Source of the DNA: Burkholderia pyrrocinia
GTDB taxonomy: Bacteria > Pseudomonadota > Gammaproteobacteria > Burkholderiales > Burkholderiaceae
DNA length: 64,000 nt
Assembly: GCF_022809715.1 (NCBI RefSeq)
Contig: NZ_CP094459.1
Coordinates: forward strand, 1,984,001 to 2,048,000
Direction of reading: 5' to 3'
The first letter of the stretch is position 1. Every line of letters begins with the position of its first letter. Positions 1-7,747 of the stretch are shown here, piece by piece. The position numbers and the translations under genes were made by a program. Below the pieces are notes generated by a model that was not told the DNA's origin, searched no databases, and saw nothing but the letters and a program-made list of their open reading frames with translations.

Positions 1-393
1 GAGACGCTGGTCGGCACCGTGCCCGGCATCCGTTTCGGGCTCGCGTTCTGCGAGGCATCGGGCAAGCGGCTCGTGCGCCGTTCCGGCACCGATGCGGAGC
101 TCGTCGAACTCGCGTGCCGCAACGCCCTCGCAATCGGCGCCGGTCACGCTTTCATCGTGTTCCTCGGCGACGGTTTCTATCCGGTCAACGTGCTCAATGC
201 GATCAAGGCCGTGCCGGAGGTCTGCCGGATCTACTGCGCGACCGCGAACCCGACCGACGTGATCGTCGCGGAAACCGCGCAAGGACGCGGGATCGTCGGC
301 GTCGTCGACGGCTTTCCGCCGCTCGGCATCGAGAACGACGACGATGTGCGCTGGCGCAAGGATCTGCTGCGCACGATCGGATACAAGGCGTAG
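1..393 (+). CDS. Adenosine-specific kinase family protein (5' truncated)
   Basis: The reading frame is open from the first base of the window (reading E-T-L-V-G-T-V-P-G), so the true start lies upstream; 130 residues and the stop are visible. The text GIRFGLAFCEASG, the H-A-F-I-V-F-L-G-D-G-F-Y-P-V-N-V-L stretch and the C-terminal GIENDDDVRWRKDLLRTIGY resemble the PF04008 / COG1839 family, named adenosine-specific kinase from structural work on an archaeal member. Family members are about 160 residues, so about 30 residues are missing. The bacterial function is poorly known; the call rests on remembered family text. Confidence 0.7.
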   Translation, partial: ETLVGTVPGIRFGLAFCEASGKRLVRRSGTDAELVELACRNALAIGAGHAFIVFLGDGFYPVNVLNAIKAVPEVCRIYCATANPTDVIVAETAQGRGIVGVVDGFPPLGIENDDDVRWRKDLLRTIGYKA

Positions 394-658
394 CGTGGGC
401 CGCCGGGGCGGATGGGTCATGATCGCGCCTTCCCTGCCGGGGCCCGTCCTGCAGACTCCGCTGCATGAAAGGCGCGGTCGCGGTCGGGATTTCGGGGCGC
501 AGGAAAACCGGACCGTTAGTTGCATTTTTGAAGACGAAGGTACGCTTCCGCTTGCGTCGCGCCACTGCCGCCCGGCTGTCCTATACTGGCCGCAGCAGAC
601 CGACCGACGGCCGCGCCGACACACCGGCCACAGCCGCCGATTCTTCCCGGAGCAACGC

Positions 659-946
659 ATGCATTACCAGCTGATTTACGAACTCGTCGACGATTACCTG
701 TCCCGTCGCGAACCGTTCCGCGCCCAGCATCTCGCGCTCGCGCAGGCCGCGACCGAGCGAGGCGAACTCGTGCTCGCCGGCGCGCTGTCGGACCCGGCCG
801 ATCAGGCCGTGCTCGTGTTCGAAGGCGATTCGCCGGAAGCGGCCGAGTCGTTCGCGCGCGCCGATCCGTACGTGCAGAACGGCCTCGTGAAATCCTGGCG
901 CGTGCGCCCGTGGCGCGTCGTGGTCGGCAAGCACGCGCCGCGCTAG
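659..946 (+). CDS. YciI family protein
   Basis: A 95-residue protein starting at ATG 659 (MHYQLIYELVDDYL), about 12 bases after a purine-rich CCCGGAGC ribosome site. The pattern R-x-x-H-L-x-L-A-x-x-A-x-x-R-G-E-L-V-L-A-G-A-L and the terminal F-A-R-A-D-P-Y-V-x-x-G-L-V-x-x-W are typical of the YciI-like ferredoxin-fold family (PF03795). Family members are small, often dimeric, possibly enzymatic proteins of unclear role. It runs toward the convergent CorA gene with only 10 bases between the two stops. A longer in-frame extension to 344 exists but has no coding-like content. Confidence 0.8.
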   Translation: MHYQLIYELVDDYLSRREPFRAQHLALAQAATERGELVLAGALSDPADQAVLVFEGDSPEAAESFARADPYVQNGLVKSWRVRPWRVVVGKHAPR

Positions 947-956
947 ACGCGCGAGG

Positions 957-1934
957 CTACAGCCACCCTGCCCGCTTGAAGCGCCACCACAGCGCGAGAT
1001 CGGCCGCGACCATCACCGCAATGCAGCCGTAGAAGCCGTATTTCAGGTGCAACTCGGGCATGTTCGCGAAGTTCATCCCGTAGATGCCGGCAATCATCGT
1101 CGGAATCGCGAACAACGCCGCGAACGAGCCGAGCCGCTTGGTCACCTCGTTCTCGGCGAGCGAGATCATTCCGAGGTTGACCTGGATCGCCGTCACGACC
1201 ATCTCGCGCCGCCCTTCGATCGTCTTCACGATCCGCTGCAGATGGTCGTACACGTCGCGGAAGTAATGCTCCATCCCGCTGCATATCTGCGGGATGCGTC
1301 CGCCCGTGAGCTTCGCGAGCGGCTCGATCAGCGGCGCCGTGTGCTGATGCAGCATCACGAGGCGGCGCTTCAGCGAATAGAGATCCTCGATGATCGCGCG
1401 CGACGACGCGGGCGTGGCCTTCGTGAAGATGCGGTCCTCGAGTTCCTCGAGTTCGGCGCCGAGCGTTTCGAGGATCGGGAAATAGCGGTCGACGACCTGG
1501 TCCATCAGCGCATAGAACACGAACGCCGAGCCTTCCTGCAGCAGATGCGGCTCGCGCTCGCAGCGCTTGCGCACGTCGCGGAAGTCCTGCTCGGTGTGGT
1601 TGCGGATCGACAGCACATAGTTCGGGCCGACGAACACGTTCAGCTCGCCGACCTTGAGTTCGCCGTCGCCGTCGAGCTCGACCATATGCAGCACCGCGAA
1701 CAGCGAATCGCCGTACTCCTCGATCTTCGGCCGCTGATGCCCCTTGCGGGCATCCTCGAGCGCGAGTTCGTGCAGCCCGAACTCCTCGCCCATCAGGTCG
1801 ATTTCGTCGGGCGTCGGATCCTTCAGCGCGACCCACACGAAGCACTCGGGCTTCGACACGTAGTCGCTGATGGCGTCGATATCGATGTCGGCCAGCTTGC
1901 GGCCGTCCTGGTATGCAGCACAGTTGATCAGCAT
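957..1934 (-). CDS. corA: CorA-type magnesium/cobalt transporter
   Basis: A 325-residue protein. The C-terminus has two membrane segments joined by the CorA signature Y-G-M-N-F (in MIAGIYGMNFANMPE), which forms the selectivity ring of the pentameric divalent-cation channel. The N-terminal 250 residues are the acidic cytoplasmic domain with long charged helices. The length matches bacterial CorA. ATG at 1934 gives MLINCAAYQDGRKL. Uptake of Mg2+ (also Co2+/Ni2+) across the inner membrane is the established family role. It stands alone, convergent with the YciI gene and divergent from the cydX-like gene. Confidence 0.93.
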   Translation of the reverse strand: MLINCAAYQDGRKLADIDIDAISDYVSKPECFVWVALKDPTPDEIDLMGEEFGLHELALEDARKGHQRPKIEEYGDSLFAVLHMVELDGDGELKVGELNVFVGPNYVLSIRNHTEQDFRDVRKRCEREPHLLQEGSAFVFYALMDQVVDRYFPILETLGAELEELEDRIFTKATPASSRAIIEDLYSLKRRLVMLHQHTAPLIEPLAKLTGGRIPQICSGMEHYFRDVYDHLQRIVKTIEGRREMVVTAIQVNLGMISLAENEVTKRLGSFAALFAIPTMIAGIYGMNFANMPELHLKYGFYGCIAVMVAADLALWWRFKRAGWL

Positions 1935-2113
1935 GTTGTCGGTGATGTTGCGGTTTACGCATCAGTTTACCGGTTTGCTACGCGGTCGGCCCGGCTTGCG
2001 CGGCACACCGATATTGGTCATGATCGGGCTGCGTGCACCGCAGCACGCGCACCAACGCACTTCGGCACGTACGCCGCACGGCCGTGCGGCCCAACCGTCA
2101 AGGAGACAGACCC

Positions 2114-2260
2114 ATGTGGTATTTCTCGTGGATACTCGGCATCGGCGTGGCACTCGGCTTCGGCATCATCAACGCGATGTGGCTGGAAGCGGAAGTGTTC
2201 TCGCGCGGCGACAAGCGCAGCGACACGTCGAGCCAGGGGTCGGGGAGCAAATATTCGTGA
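2114..2260 (+). CDS. cydX: CydX/YbgT-like cytochrome bd oxidase small subunit, orphan
   Basis: A 48-residue protein with an AGGAGA ribosome site 7 bases before ATG 2114. The N-terminus MWYFSWILGIGVALGFGIIN closely matches E. coli CydX (MWYFAWILGTLLACSFGVI): one transmembrane helix beginning W-Y-F-x-W-I-L-G, followed by a short acidic, polar tail. CydX stabilises the haem pocket of cytochrome bd. No cydA or cydB is in this window, so the partner must be encoded elsewhere. Its stop overlaps the start of the following ATPase gene (GTGA), which suggests coupled translation. Confidence 0.8.
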   Translation: MWYFSWILGIGVALGFGIINAMWLEAEVFSRGDKRSDTSSQGSGSKYS

Positions 2261-2874
2261 CGCACCTGGTGTTCTTCTGCGGTCACGCCGGCACCGGCAA
2301 GACCACGCTCGCGAAGCGGCTCATCGGGCCGCTGATGCGCGCGACCGGCGAAGCTTTCTGCCTGCTCGACAAGGACACGCTGTACGGCCGCTACAGCTCG
2401 GCCGCGATGGGCGCGCTCACCGACGATCCGAACGACCGCGACAGCCCGCTCTATCTGAAGCATCTGCGCGATCCCGAATACCACGGCCTGCTCGACACGG
2501 CCCGTGAAAATCTTGCGCTCGGCATCAGCGCGATCGTCGTCGGCCCGCTGTCGCGCGAAGTGCGCGACCGGCGCATCCTCGACCGCGCGTGGCTCGGCAT
2601 CGCGCCCGACGTCACGCTGACGGTCGTCTGGGTCCACACGTCGGAAGACGTCGCGCACGCGCGGATCGTCGCGCGTGGCAACCCGAACGACGCGTACAAG
2701 CTCGCGCACTGGGACGAATACCGGCAGCGCCGCTTCGTACCGACCGGCCACGAATGCGACGGCATCGTGATGTTCGATAACACCGCACCGTCCGACGCGG
2801 ACGTCGACGCATTGCTGTACCGCATCGTGCCGCCCGCGCCCGCCGCGACGATCGTGCCACCGCTGCCGGCCTGA
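2257..2874 (+). CDS. P-loop AAA/zeta-toxin-like ATPase or kinase
   Basis: A 205-residue protein from GTG 2257 (VTHLVFFCGHAGTGKTT) with a GGGGAGC ribosome site. The Walker A motif G-H-A-G-T-G-K-T-T is at residues 9-17, followed by a L-L-D-K-D-T-L-Y-G-R segment usual in small-molecule kinase-like P-loop proteins that transfer phosphate to a nucleotide, sugar or antibiotic. A conserved arginine-rich lid (H-A-R-I-V-A-R-G-N-P-N-D) lies near residue 140. The substrate cannot be read from the sequence. The GTGA overlap with cydX implies an operon, yet no link between the two functions is established. Confidence 0.7.
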   Translation: MTHLVFFCGHAGTGKTTLAKRLIGPLMRATGEAFCLLDKDTLYGRYSSAAMGALTDDPNDRDSPLYLKHLRDPEYHGLLDTARENLALGISAIVVGPLSREVRDRRILDRAWLGIAPDVTLTVVWVHTSEDVAHARIVARGNPNDAYKLAHWDEYRQRRFVPTGHECDGIVMFDNTAPSDADVDALLYRIVPPAPAATIVPPLPA

Positions 2875-2903
2875 CCGGCACCGGCGCCCTTCTCTCTCCC
2901 CCC

Positions 2904-2942
2904 AAAAAAACAACGCCGGAAGCGCTGCTGCGCTCCCGGCGT
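2904..2942 (-). terminator. Rho-independent terminator of the saccharopine-dehydrogenase-family gene
   Basis: Read on the minus strand, a 13-bp near-perfect stem (ACGCCGGGAGCGC with GCGCTTCCGGCGT) around an AGCA loop is followed by TG and seven T residues. It lies 34 bases past the stop at 2976 and also separates that gene from the convergent ATPase gene. Confidence 0.9.
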
Positions 2943-2975
2943 CGTACGGCCCTCGTGCCTGAGACTGGCGGGTGG

Positions 2976-4076
2976 TCAGGCCACCGCGTGCACGCGCTCC
3001 ATCGTGCCGCCTTCGTACAGCTTGCCGAAGCGGTTCGACAGGAACGCCTTCAGCGACACCTTTTCCTGCGGGATGAAACCGCTCTGCGGCAGCTTCTTCT
3101 CGCGGAACAGATCCAGCACCGCGCACATCGCGCCGGCCGTCGTGATCTGGATCGCGCTCATGTGCATCCCGCACACGTCCTTCGCGAAGATCTTGCGCGT
3201 GAACACGTCCTGCACGAGCTGGCCGTCCTTCACGCCCGTCACCGTGACGAACACGAGCACAACGTCCTGCTTCGTCGACGGCACCGCGCGGCGCATGATC
3301 GACTTCAGCGTGTCGCGGTCGGTCGACAGGCGCAGGTCCTCGAGCAGGAACTGGACGAGCTCGCGGTGGCCCGGGTAGCGCACCGACTTGTAGTCGAGCG
3401 TCTCGACCTTGCCCGACAGCGTCTCGCACAGCGTGCCCAGGCCGCCCGACGTGTTGAACGCTTCGTATTCGGTGCCGTCGAGCGAGAAGTGCTCGAGGCC
3501 TTCGAGCGGCTGCACCCACTGCTTGCGGCCGTCGCGGATCGCTTCGCACGGCTGGCAGTATTCGTTGATCAGGCCGTCGACGCTCCACGTCAGGTTGTAC
3601 TTCAACGCGTTGGTCGGATACTCGGGCAGCGCGCCGACGCGCATCTTCACGTCGCGCACTTCGCTGAAGCCGTTCACGAGTTCATGCGCGGCGATGCCGA
3701 TGAAGCCCGGCGCGAGGCCGCATTGCGGCATGAACGCACGGTCCGAACCGTCGGCCAGTTCGCGGATCGCGTGGGTCGCACGCACGTCTTCGGTCAGGTC
3801 GAAGTAATGGACGCCCGCAGCCTTCGCGGCGGCGGCGACGTTGACCGCGAGGTAATAAGGCAGCGCGTTGACGAGCGCATCGAAGCCCTTCACTGCTTCG
3901 CGAATCGCGTTCGCGTCGGCCGAATCGACCCGTTGCGTCGCAATGCCTTCGCGCGACAGCTTTGCGAGCGCATCCGCATCGCGGTCGAACGCGACGACTT
4001 CGTAGTCGCCCGTTTCACGCAGCATGTGAGCAATGGTGTGGCCGATCAGACCTGCGCCGACGATGGCGATTTTCAT
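2976..4076 (-). CDS. Saccharopine dehydrogenase family NAD(P)-dependent enzyme (possible L-lysine dehydrogenase)
   Basis: A 366-residue protein beginning MKIAIVGAGLIGHTIAHMLRE, with an AGGAGA ribosome site 7 bases before ATG 4076. An upstream extension to 4463 would add 129 unconvincing residues. The N-terminal Rossmann motif G-A-G-L-I-G and the later C-G-L-A-P-G-F and A-L-x-Y-N-L-T-W-S segments are typical of saccharopine dehydrogenase / lysine 6-dehydrogenase relatives (PF03435 and PF16653). These act in lysine breakdown through oxidation at the epsilon or alpha position. The neighbouring Lrp-type regulator supports an amino-acid catabolic role; the exact substrate is inferred. Confidence 0.75.
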   Translation of the reverse strand: MKIAIVGAGLIGHTIAHMLRETGDYEVVAFDRDADALAKLSREGIATQRVDSADANAIREAVKGFDALVNALPYYLAVNVAAAAKAAGVHYFDLTEDVRATHAIRELADGSDRAFMPQCGLAPGFIGIAAHELVNGFSEVRDVKMRVGALPEYPTNALKYNLTWSVDGLINEYCQPCEAIRDGRKQWVQPLEGLEHFSLDGTEYEAFNTSGGLGTLCETLSGKVETLDYKSVRYPGHRELVQFLLEDLRLSTDRDTLKSIMRRAVPSTKQDVVLVFVTVTGVKDGQLVQDVFTRKIFAKDVCGMHMSAIQITTAGAMCAVLDLFREKKLPQSGFIPQEKVSLKAFLSNRFGKLYEGGTMERVHAVA

Positions 4077-4541
4077 GCGCTTATCTCCTGATGATGGGTT
4101 GCTGTTGTGGACGGCGTTGAGCCATGAACACAGTTTAGGGACGCGCAAAATCAGTTCCAAGACGAAGAATGATGCGAAACGACCGATAATTTCGACGAAA
4201 TGACGATTCGTTTCGTCCAAACGACCAAACCATCTAAAAATCGCGTATAGCTCGTGCCGCAAGCGGACCGTTACGGCCTGCGTTCTCGAAGGCGGAAAGA
4301 AGGAGGAACGACGCGCACTCGTCATGTGCGGAAATGCGCAAGAGAATGCGGCATGGATGCGTCGAACGACGCGTGGAAACGGCCGTCTGGGCCGTCTGCG
4401 CCCCTGCGGAACATCGGGCACGGCGGTGTCGAATACGTGGAGTCGCGTGCACTCGGCGCGCACGAATATGCTCGCCGATCACGCAGATATCTGTGCGGAA
4501 TACTCGACTGCGACATCGAATGCGATGTCGCGAGGTGCGCA
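4077..4541. other. 465-bp intergenic region, no convincing gene
   Basis: Several short frames are open here on both strands but lack ribosome sites and coding-like composition. The 4160-4235 part is AT-richer and holds repeated CGAAACGA/TCGTTTCG-like elements, given separately as a candidate regulator site. Nothing else recognisable was seen between about 4264 and 4541. Confidence 0.5.
4194..4217. promoter_or_regulatory. Candidate Lrp-type operator upstream of the saccharopine-dehydrogenase-family gene
   Basis: A perfect 7-bp inverted repeat, GACGAAA and TTTCGTC, separated by 10 bases. Further related half-sites (GCGAAACGA at 4174-4182, GACGAA at 4161) sit on one side, and CAAACGACCAAAC at 4218-4230 on the other. 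It lies 118-141 bases upstream of the start at 4076. Arrays of spaced half-sites are typical of Lrp/AsnC binding. Assignment to the adjacent Lrp gene is inference. Confidence 0.45.
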
Positions 4542-5006
4542 TCAGCCGCCGATCGTCCCGCGATCGATCTTGCGCGAAAGAATGATCGACGTCGTCGTGC
4601 GTTCGACGCCTTCGAGCGTGCCGATCTGGTCGAGCAGGTCGTTGAGCCGTTCGGGCGAATCGGCGCGCAGCCACGCGACGTAGTCGTACTCGCCGCTCAC
4701 CGCACACAGCAACTGCACTTCGGGCATCCGGTCGAGCTTGCGCAACACGTCCTTGCCGAACTTCGGCGTGAGGATGATGCCGACATACGCGTAAATGCTC
4801 GCGTCGAGCACGTCCTGCCCGAGCCGGACGCTGTAGCCGGCGATCACGTTGGTGCGTTCGAGCCGCGCGATGCGTGCGACGACCGTCGTGCGCGCGACGT
4901 CGAGCTGGCGCGCGAGATCCGCGACGCTTGCACGCGCATCGGCTTGCAGCAGCGCGACGAGTTGCCGGTCGAGATCGTCGAGTTGGTCGAGGCGGGGTGG
5001 ACGCAT
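4542..5006 (-). CDS. Lrp/AsnC family transcriptional regulator
   Basis: A 154-residue protein from ATG 5006 (MRPPRLDQLDDLDRQLVALLQ). An N-terminal winged helix (D-L-D-R-Q-L-V-A-L-L-Q-A-D-A-R-A-S-V-A-D-L-A-R-Q-L) is followed by the ligand-binding RAM/ActR domain, with V-S-G-E-Y-D-Y-V-A-W-L near residue 105 and E-G-V-E-R-T-T-T-S-I-I-L-S near the end. Lrp/AsnC proteins sense amino acids and form octamers on arrays of half-sites. Given its neighbour, it probably controls the saccharopine-dehydrogenase-family gene downstream on the same strand. A 90-residue upstream extension is open but unlikely. Confidence 0.9.
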   Translation of the reverse strand: MRPPRLDQLDDLDRQLVALLQADARASVADLARQLDVARTTVVARIARLERTNVIAGYSVRLGQDVLDASIYAYVGIILTPKFGKDVLRKLDRMPEVQLLCAVSGEYDYVAWLRADSPERLNDLLDQIGTLEGVERTTTSIILSRKIDRGTIGG

Positions 5007-5382
5007 GAGGCCGGGCCGGCACGCGCCGGCTAAGTGGAAGGTGACGCGATGATAGCGCCGAACGCCGGTACGCCCAAACGGCATCGCACGACTGCTCAAT
5101 CGCGCGCCGTCATGCGGTCGCGCTGCCTTGTCGGTGCGCAACGACCGCACCCGAATCGCGCTCTCGCTTGCCGAGCCCGTCGCCGGTACGTGCCGGACCA
5201 TCGCCAGCCCCGCGCCGATCCGCCATGTCCCTTTCAATTTCGATTCGTATCGGATGTAAGCAAGTGTCGCATTCACTACCGCGCTGCACGCAACGTGCTA
5301 CTAATAATGTGCGACGCGAGATGCGTGCTTGCGGCAATTGCCGCCGCGCCCGCTCGCAAGACACCACCCCGGAGAGCCAACC
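5007..5382. other. Intergenic region between lrp-like and spy-like genes
   Basis: About 375 bases hold the divergent promoters of the Lrp gene and the Spy-like gene. A perfect 14-bp palindrome GCGGCAATTGCCGC (5331-5344) lies 38 bases before the spy-like ATG, and a TAATAAT (-10-like) element is at 5302-5308. No gene is visible. Regulator and promoter use are unproven. Confidence 0.4.
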
Positions 5383-5934
5383 ATGAAGAAAATCTCGCTC
5401 ACCCTCGCTACGCTCGCCGTTGCAGCCAGCGCGTTCGCGCAAACCCCGGCGCAGCCGCAAGCGCCCGCTCCGGCCACGACGGCTGCGGCCGCAGCATCGG
5501 CCCCGAGCGCCGAGCAGCGCGCGGCACGCCACGAAGCGCGCGTCGAGCAGCGCATCAAGTACCTGCACGACCAGTTGAAGATCACGTCGGCGCAGGAACC
5601 GCAATGGAAGACGTTCGCCGACACGATGCGCGACAACGGCGAAACGATGGGCCGCCTCTATCGCGACCGGATGGCCAAGCACGACGTCTCCGCGCTCGAC
5701 GACATGAAGCAGTATGCGGAACTGTCGCAGGCGAACGCCGACGGCGCGAAAAAGCTCTCCGACGCATTCGCGCCGCTCTACGCGAGCTTCCCGGCCGAGC
5801 AGAAGGCGCTGGCCGACACGACGTTCCGCAGCTGGCTGAACCATGGCGGCGAGCACCGCGGCAAGGGCAAGACGAAGGCCAAGGAAGGCAAGGCGGCAGC
5901 CGCGCCGGCCGCAAGCGCACCCGCGCAACCCTGA
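5383..5934 (+). CDS. Spy/CpxP-like periplasmic protein with LTXXQ motif
   Basis: A 183-residue protein from ATG 5383 with GGAGAG just upstream. The N-terminal signal peptide MKKISLTLATLAVAASAFAQ is cut after A-F-A. An Ala/Pro-rich linker follows (to about residue 42), then a long charged helix and L-K-I-T-S-A-Q-E-P-Q-W-K-T-F, the LTXXQ-like motif of the Spy/CpxP family (PF07813). A lysine/alanine-rich tail ends the protein. The family comprises periplasmic chaperones and envelope-stress sensors. No cpx-like two-component genes adjoin it, so whether it acts as chaperone or regulator is open. Confidence 0.75.
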   Translation: MKKISLTLATLAVAASAFAQTPAQPQAPAPATTAAAAASAPSAEQRAARHEARVEQRIKYLHDQLKITSAQEPQWKTFADTMRDNGETMGRLYRDRMAKHDVSALDDMKQYAELSQANADGAKKLSDAFAPLYASFPAEQKALADTTFRSWLNHGGEHRGKGKTKAKEGKAAAAPAASAPAQP

Positions 5935-6063
5935 CGCCCTCCCCGCCGGCGCCGAGCTGCCCGTTACGGGCCGAACGGCGCCGCGCGTCCTGCCGGCGAT
6001 CGGCGCGTCACACGGCGCGCCGAATTCGGGATAAGCTCCCGGCTTTTCCCGCACTTCCTCGCC

Positions 6064-6495
6064 ATGCTCGAACTCAAGCACATCGATCTGCGTACCGACC
6101 CGCAGGCCCGTCGCGTCGTCAAGGACGAAACCGTCGCCGTTTCATTCGCGGACGCAGACGGCGAACTGATGAGCCTCGAAGGCCCGAACCGCTATGTCGC
6201 GGGCGACGCGCTGATCACGGGCTCGACCGGCGACCGCTGGGTCGTGTCGCGCGCGCGCTTCGACGCCAAATACCTGCCCGCCGATCCGGCACTCGCGCAC
6301 GGCGCACCGGGCGCCTACCGGAACCGGCCGGCCGTCGTGCTCGCACGCCGGATGGACGAGCCGTTTACGATCGCCCGCTCGGAAAACGGCGACACGCTGC
6401 GTGGTGTCGCCGGCGACTGGGTAATGCAGTACGCACCCGGCGATTACGGCGTCGTGCAGGCGCAGCGCTTCGCGCAGGTCTACCGCGACGCGTAA
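6064..6495 (+). CDS. Hypothetical protein with PGDYG-type C-terminus
   Basis: A 143-residue soluble protein, ATG 6064 (MLELKHIDLRTDPQ). No signal peptide or membrane helix. It shows a repeated pattern, A-G-D-A-L-I-T-G-S-T-G-D-R-W-V-V-S-R-A-R-F near residue 50 and A-G-D-W-V-M-Q-Y-A-P-G-D-Y-G-V-V near residue 120, which looks like two related small beta folds. The PGDYG text is found in uncharacterised proteobacterial proteins. Function unknown. It converges on the minus-strand gene at 6529. Confidence 0.65.
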   Translation: MLELKHIDLRTDPQARRVVKDETVAVSFADADGELMSLEGPNRYVAGDALITGSTGDRWVVSRARFDAKYLPADPALAHGAPGAYRNRPAVVLARRMDEPFTIARSENGDTLRGVAGDWVMQYAPGDYGVVQAQRFAQVYRDA

Positions 6496-6501
6496 TCCGC
6501 C

Positions 6502-6522
6502 GCGCCGGCATGAAGCCGGCGC
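6502..6522. terminator. Short GC-rich hairpin between convergent genes
   Basis: A perfect 8-bp stem GCGCCGGC / GCCGGCGC around the loop ATGAA, between stops at 6495 and 6529. It has no T-tract, so it may be a weak or Rho-assisted bidirectional terminator. Confidence 0.4.
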
Positions 6523-6528
6523 GCATGC

Positions 6529-6891
6529 TCACGCAAAGTCTTCGTCGAGTTCGAGTTCCGCGCTGCGCTCGACGGCCTCGCCGGCCGCGTGGCGCTCCTC
6601 GAGCGACCCGAGCATCGCTTCCGTATACGCATGCAGCACCGCATGGCTGCGCGCGCGATGCATCGGCTTGAGCGCGAGATAACGCGCGAGCGCGGCCGGC
6701 ACGATGCGGATATCGAGCGTCATCCGCTTCGGCGTCGCGCCGAAACGCATCGCGAGCCAGTGCACGGACAGGAACCGCCCGCGCTCGTCGCTGCTTTCGG
6801 CGAAGCGCGTCTGCTCCGGAAAGAGATCGCAGATCACGCGCGCGAGCGCGTCGAATTCGGCGCTCCGGCATTCGATCAGATAGTCGTCCAT
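6529..6891 (-). CDS. Hypothetical protein, about 120 residues
   Basis: A 120-residue acidic protein (MDDYLIECRSAEFDALARVICDLF). A central segment F-L-S-V-H-W-L-A-M-R-F-G-A-T-P-K-R-M-T-L-D-I-R reads as a conserved beta-rich core, and the C-terminus ends in an acidic E-L-E-L-D-E-D-F-A tail. No signal peptide, membrane helix or catalytic motif. It resembles small conserved hypothetical proteins of Burkholderiales (possibly DUF3022, recalled only). The stop of the next gene upstream (6905) is 13 bases before its start, so both may be cotranscribed. Confidence 0.65.
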   Translation of the reverse strand: MDDYLIECRSAEFDALARVICDLFPEQTRFAESSDERGRFLSVHWLAMRFGATPKRMTLDIRIVPAALARYLALKPMHRARSHAVLHAYTEAMLGSLEERHAAGEAVERSAELELDEDFA

Positions 6892-6904
6892 CCCGTCTCT
6901 CCCG

Positions 6905-7693
6905 TCAGGCAGCCGTACGCGGCGGCCGGCACGTCTTCACCATCACGACGACCAGGATCGCGGCCAGCACGAAATACGCGGCCTCGACCCATGCGGCCGG
7001 CAGCACGCGCACCTGGTACAGCAGCGCCGGCGCCGCCGCGAGCGCATGCAGCACGATCGCGAGCGGCAGCACGCCCGCGCGGCCGGCACGCACACCGCGC
7101 CAGACCAGCACCGACAGCGCAAGCTGCAGCACGAACGCCCCGCAGCGTTCGAGCAGCAACAGCAGGATCGACTGCACCGACAGCGTCGCAAGCATCACGT
7201 GCAGCCGCACGACGGTGTCGCCCGGCAGGTCGGAAAGCTGCGTCTCGAGCTGGCCGCGGCTTGCCAGCCACGCGAGATACGACCACTGGCCCCATACGAG
7301 CACGCCGACGAACCACGCTTCGGCGCCGCCGTGGCCGATCCCGTAGCCGATCGCGCGACCGTCGCCGGCCGACGCGCCGTAGCGCCGGTTCAGGAAACGC
7401 ATCCCGAGATAACGGCCGACTTCCTCGAATACGGCGGTCGCGAGCGCGCTGTATGCGACGAACGCGAGCGGCTGCGTCAGCCAGCCATCCGCCGGCGTCT
7501 GGCTCAGCACGAGCCCGTGGAACGCGCGTTCGACGATCATCGCAAACAGCGTGAAGACGGCGACGCCGACGATCGTGTCGCGGCGGTTGAGCGCGAGCGG
7601 CTTGCGCAGGATACGGAAGAGGACAAGCGGCAGCAGCGCGATGATCAGCGTGGCGGCGATCAGCACCGCCAGCGTGACGGGAGCGACAGTCAT
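6905..7693 (-). CDS. YhfC-family intramembrane metalloprotease
   Basis: A 262-residue protein with about seven membrane segments. The motif A-V-F-E-E-V-G-R-Y-L-G-M-R near residue 90 and G-Y-G-I-G-H-G-G-A-E-A near residue 120 are the glutamate and histidine motifs of the YhfC/PrsW-like CPBP-related membrane proteases (PF10086), which bind zinc within the membrane. Its substrate cannot be inferred. ATG 7693 gives MTVAPVTLAVLIAATLI; it lies 13 bases upstream of the 6529-6891 gene and 54 bases after the LacI-type gene, all on the minus strand. Confidence 0.75.
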   Translation of the reverse strand: MTVAPVTLAVLIAATLIIALLPLVLFRILRKPLALNRRDTIVGVAVFTLFAMIVERAFHGLVLSQTPADGWLTQPLAFVAYSALATAVFEEVGRYLGMRFLNRRYGASAGDGRAIGYGIGHGGAEAWFVGVLVWGQWSYLAWLASRGQLETQLSDLPGDTVVRLHVMLATLSVQSILLLLLERCGAFVLQLALSVLVWRGVRAGRAGVLPLAIVLHALAAAPALLYQVRVLPAAWVEAAYFVLAAILVVVMVKTCRPPRTAA

Positions 7694-7747
7694 GTATTTC
7701 CTTGTTCGGGGCAGCGCACCTGGCGCGCTGCGTGCCCCGCATGATAC

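Noticed and set aside
16..393. GTG 19 as the true start of the first gene
   Set aside because: The frame is open to base 1 and the family is about 30 residues longer, so the gene is cut by the window edge.
4254..5033. Plus-strand frame over the Lrp gene and its upstream gap
   Set aside because: No ribosome site, Arg/Asp-rich antisense text; the minus-strand Lrp protein has a clear domain.
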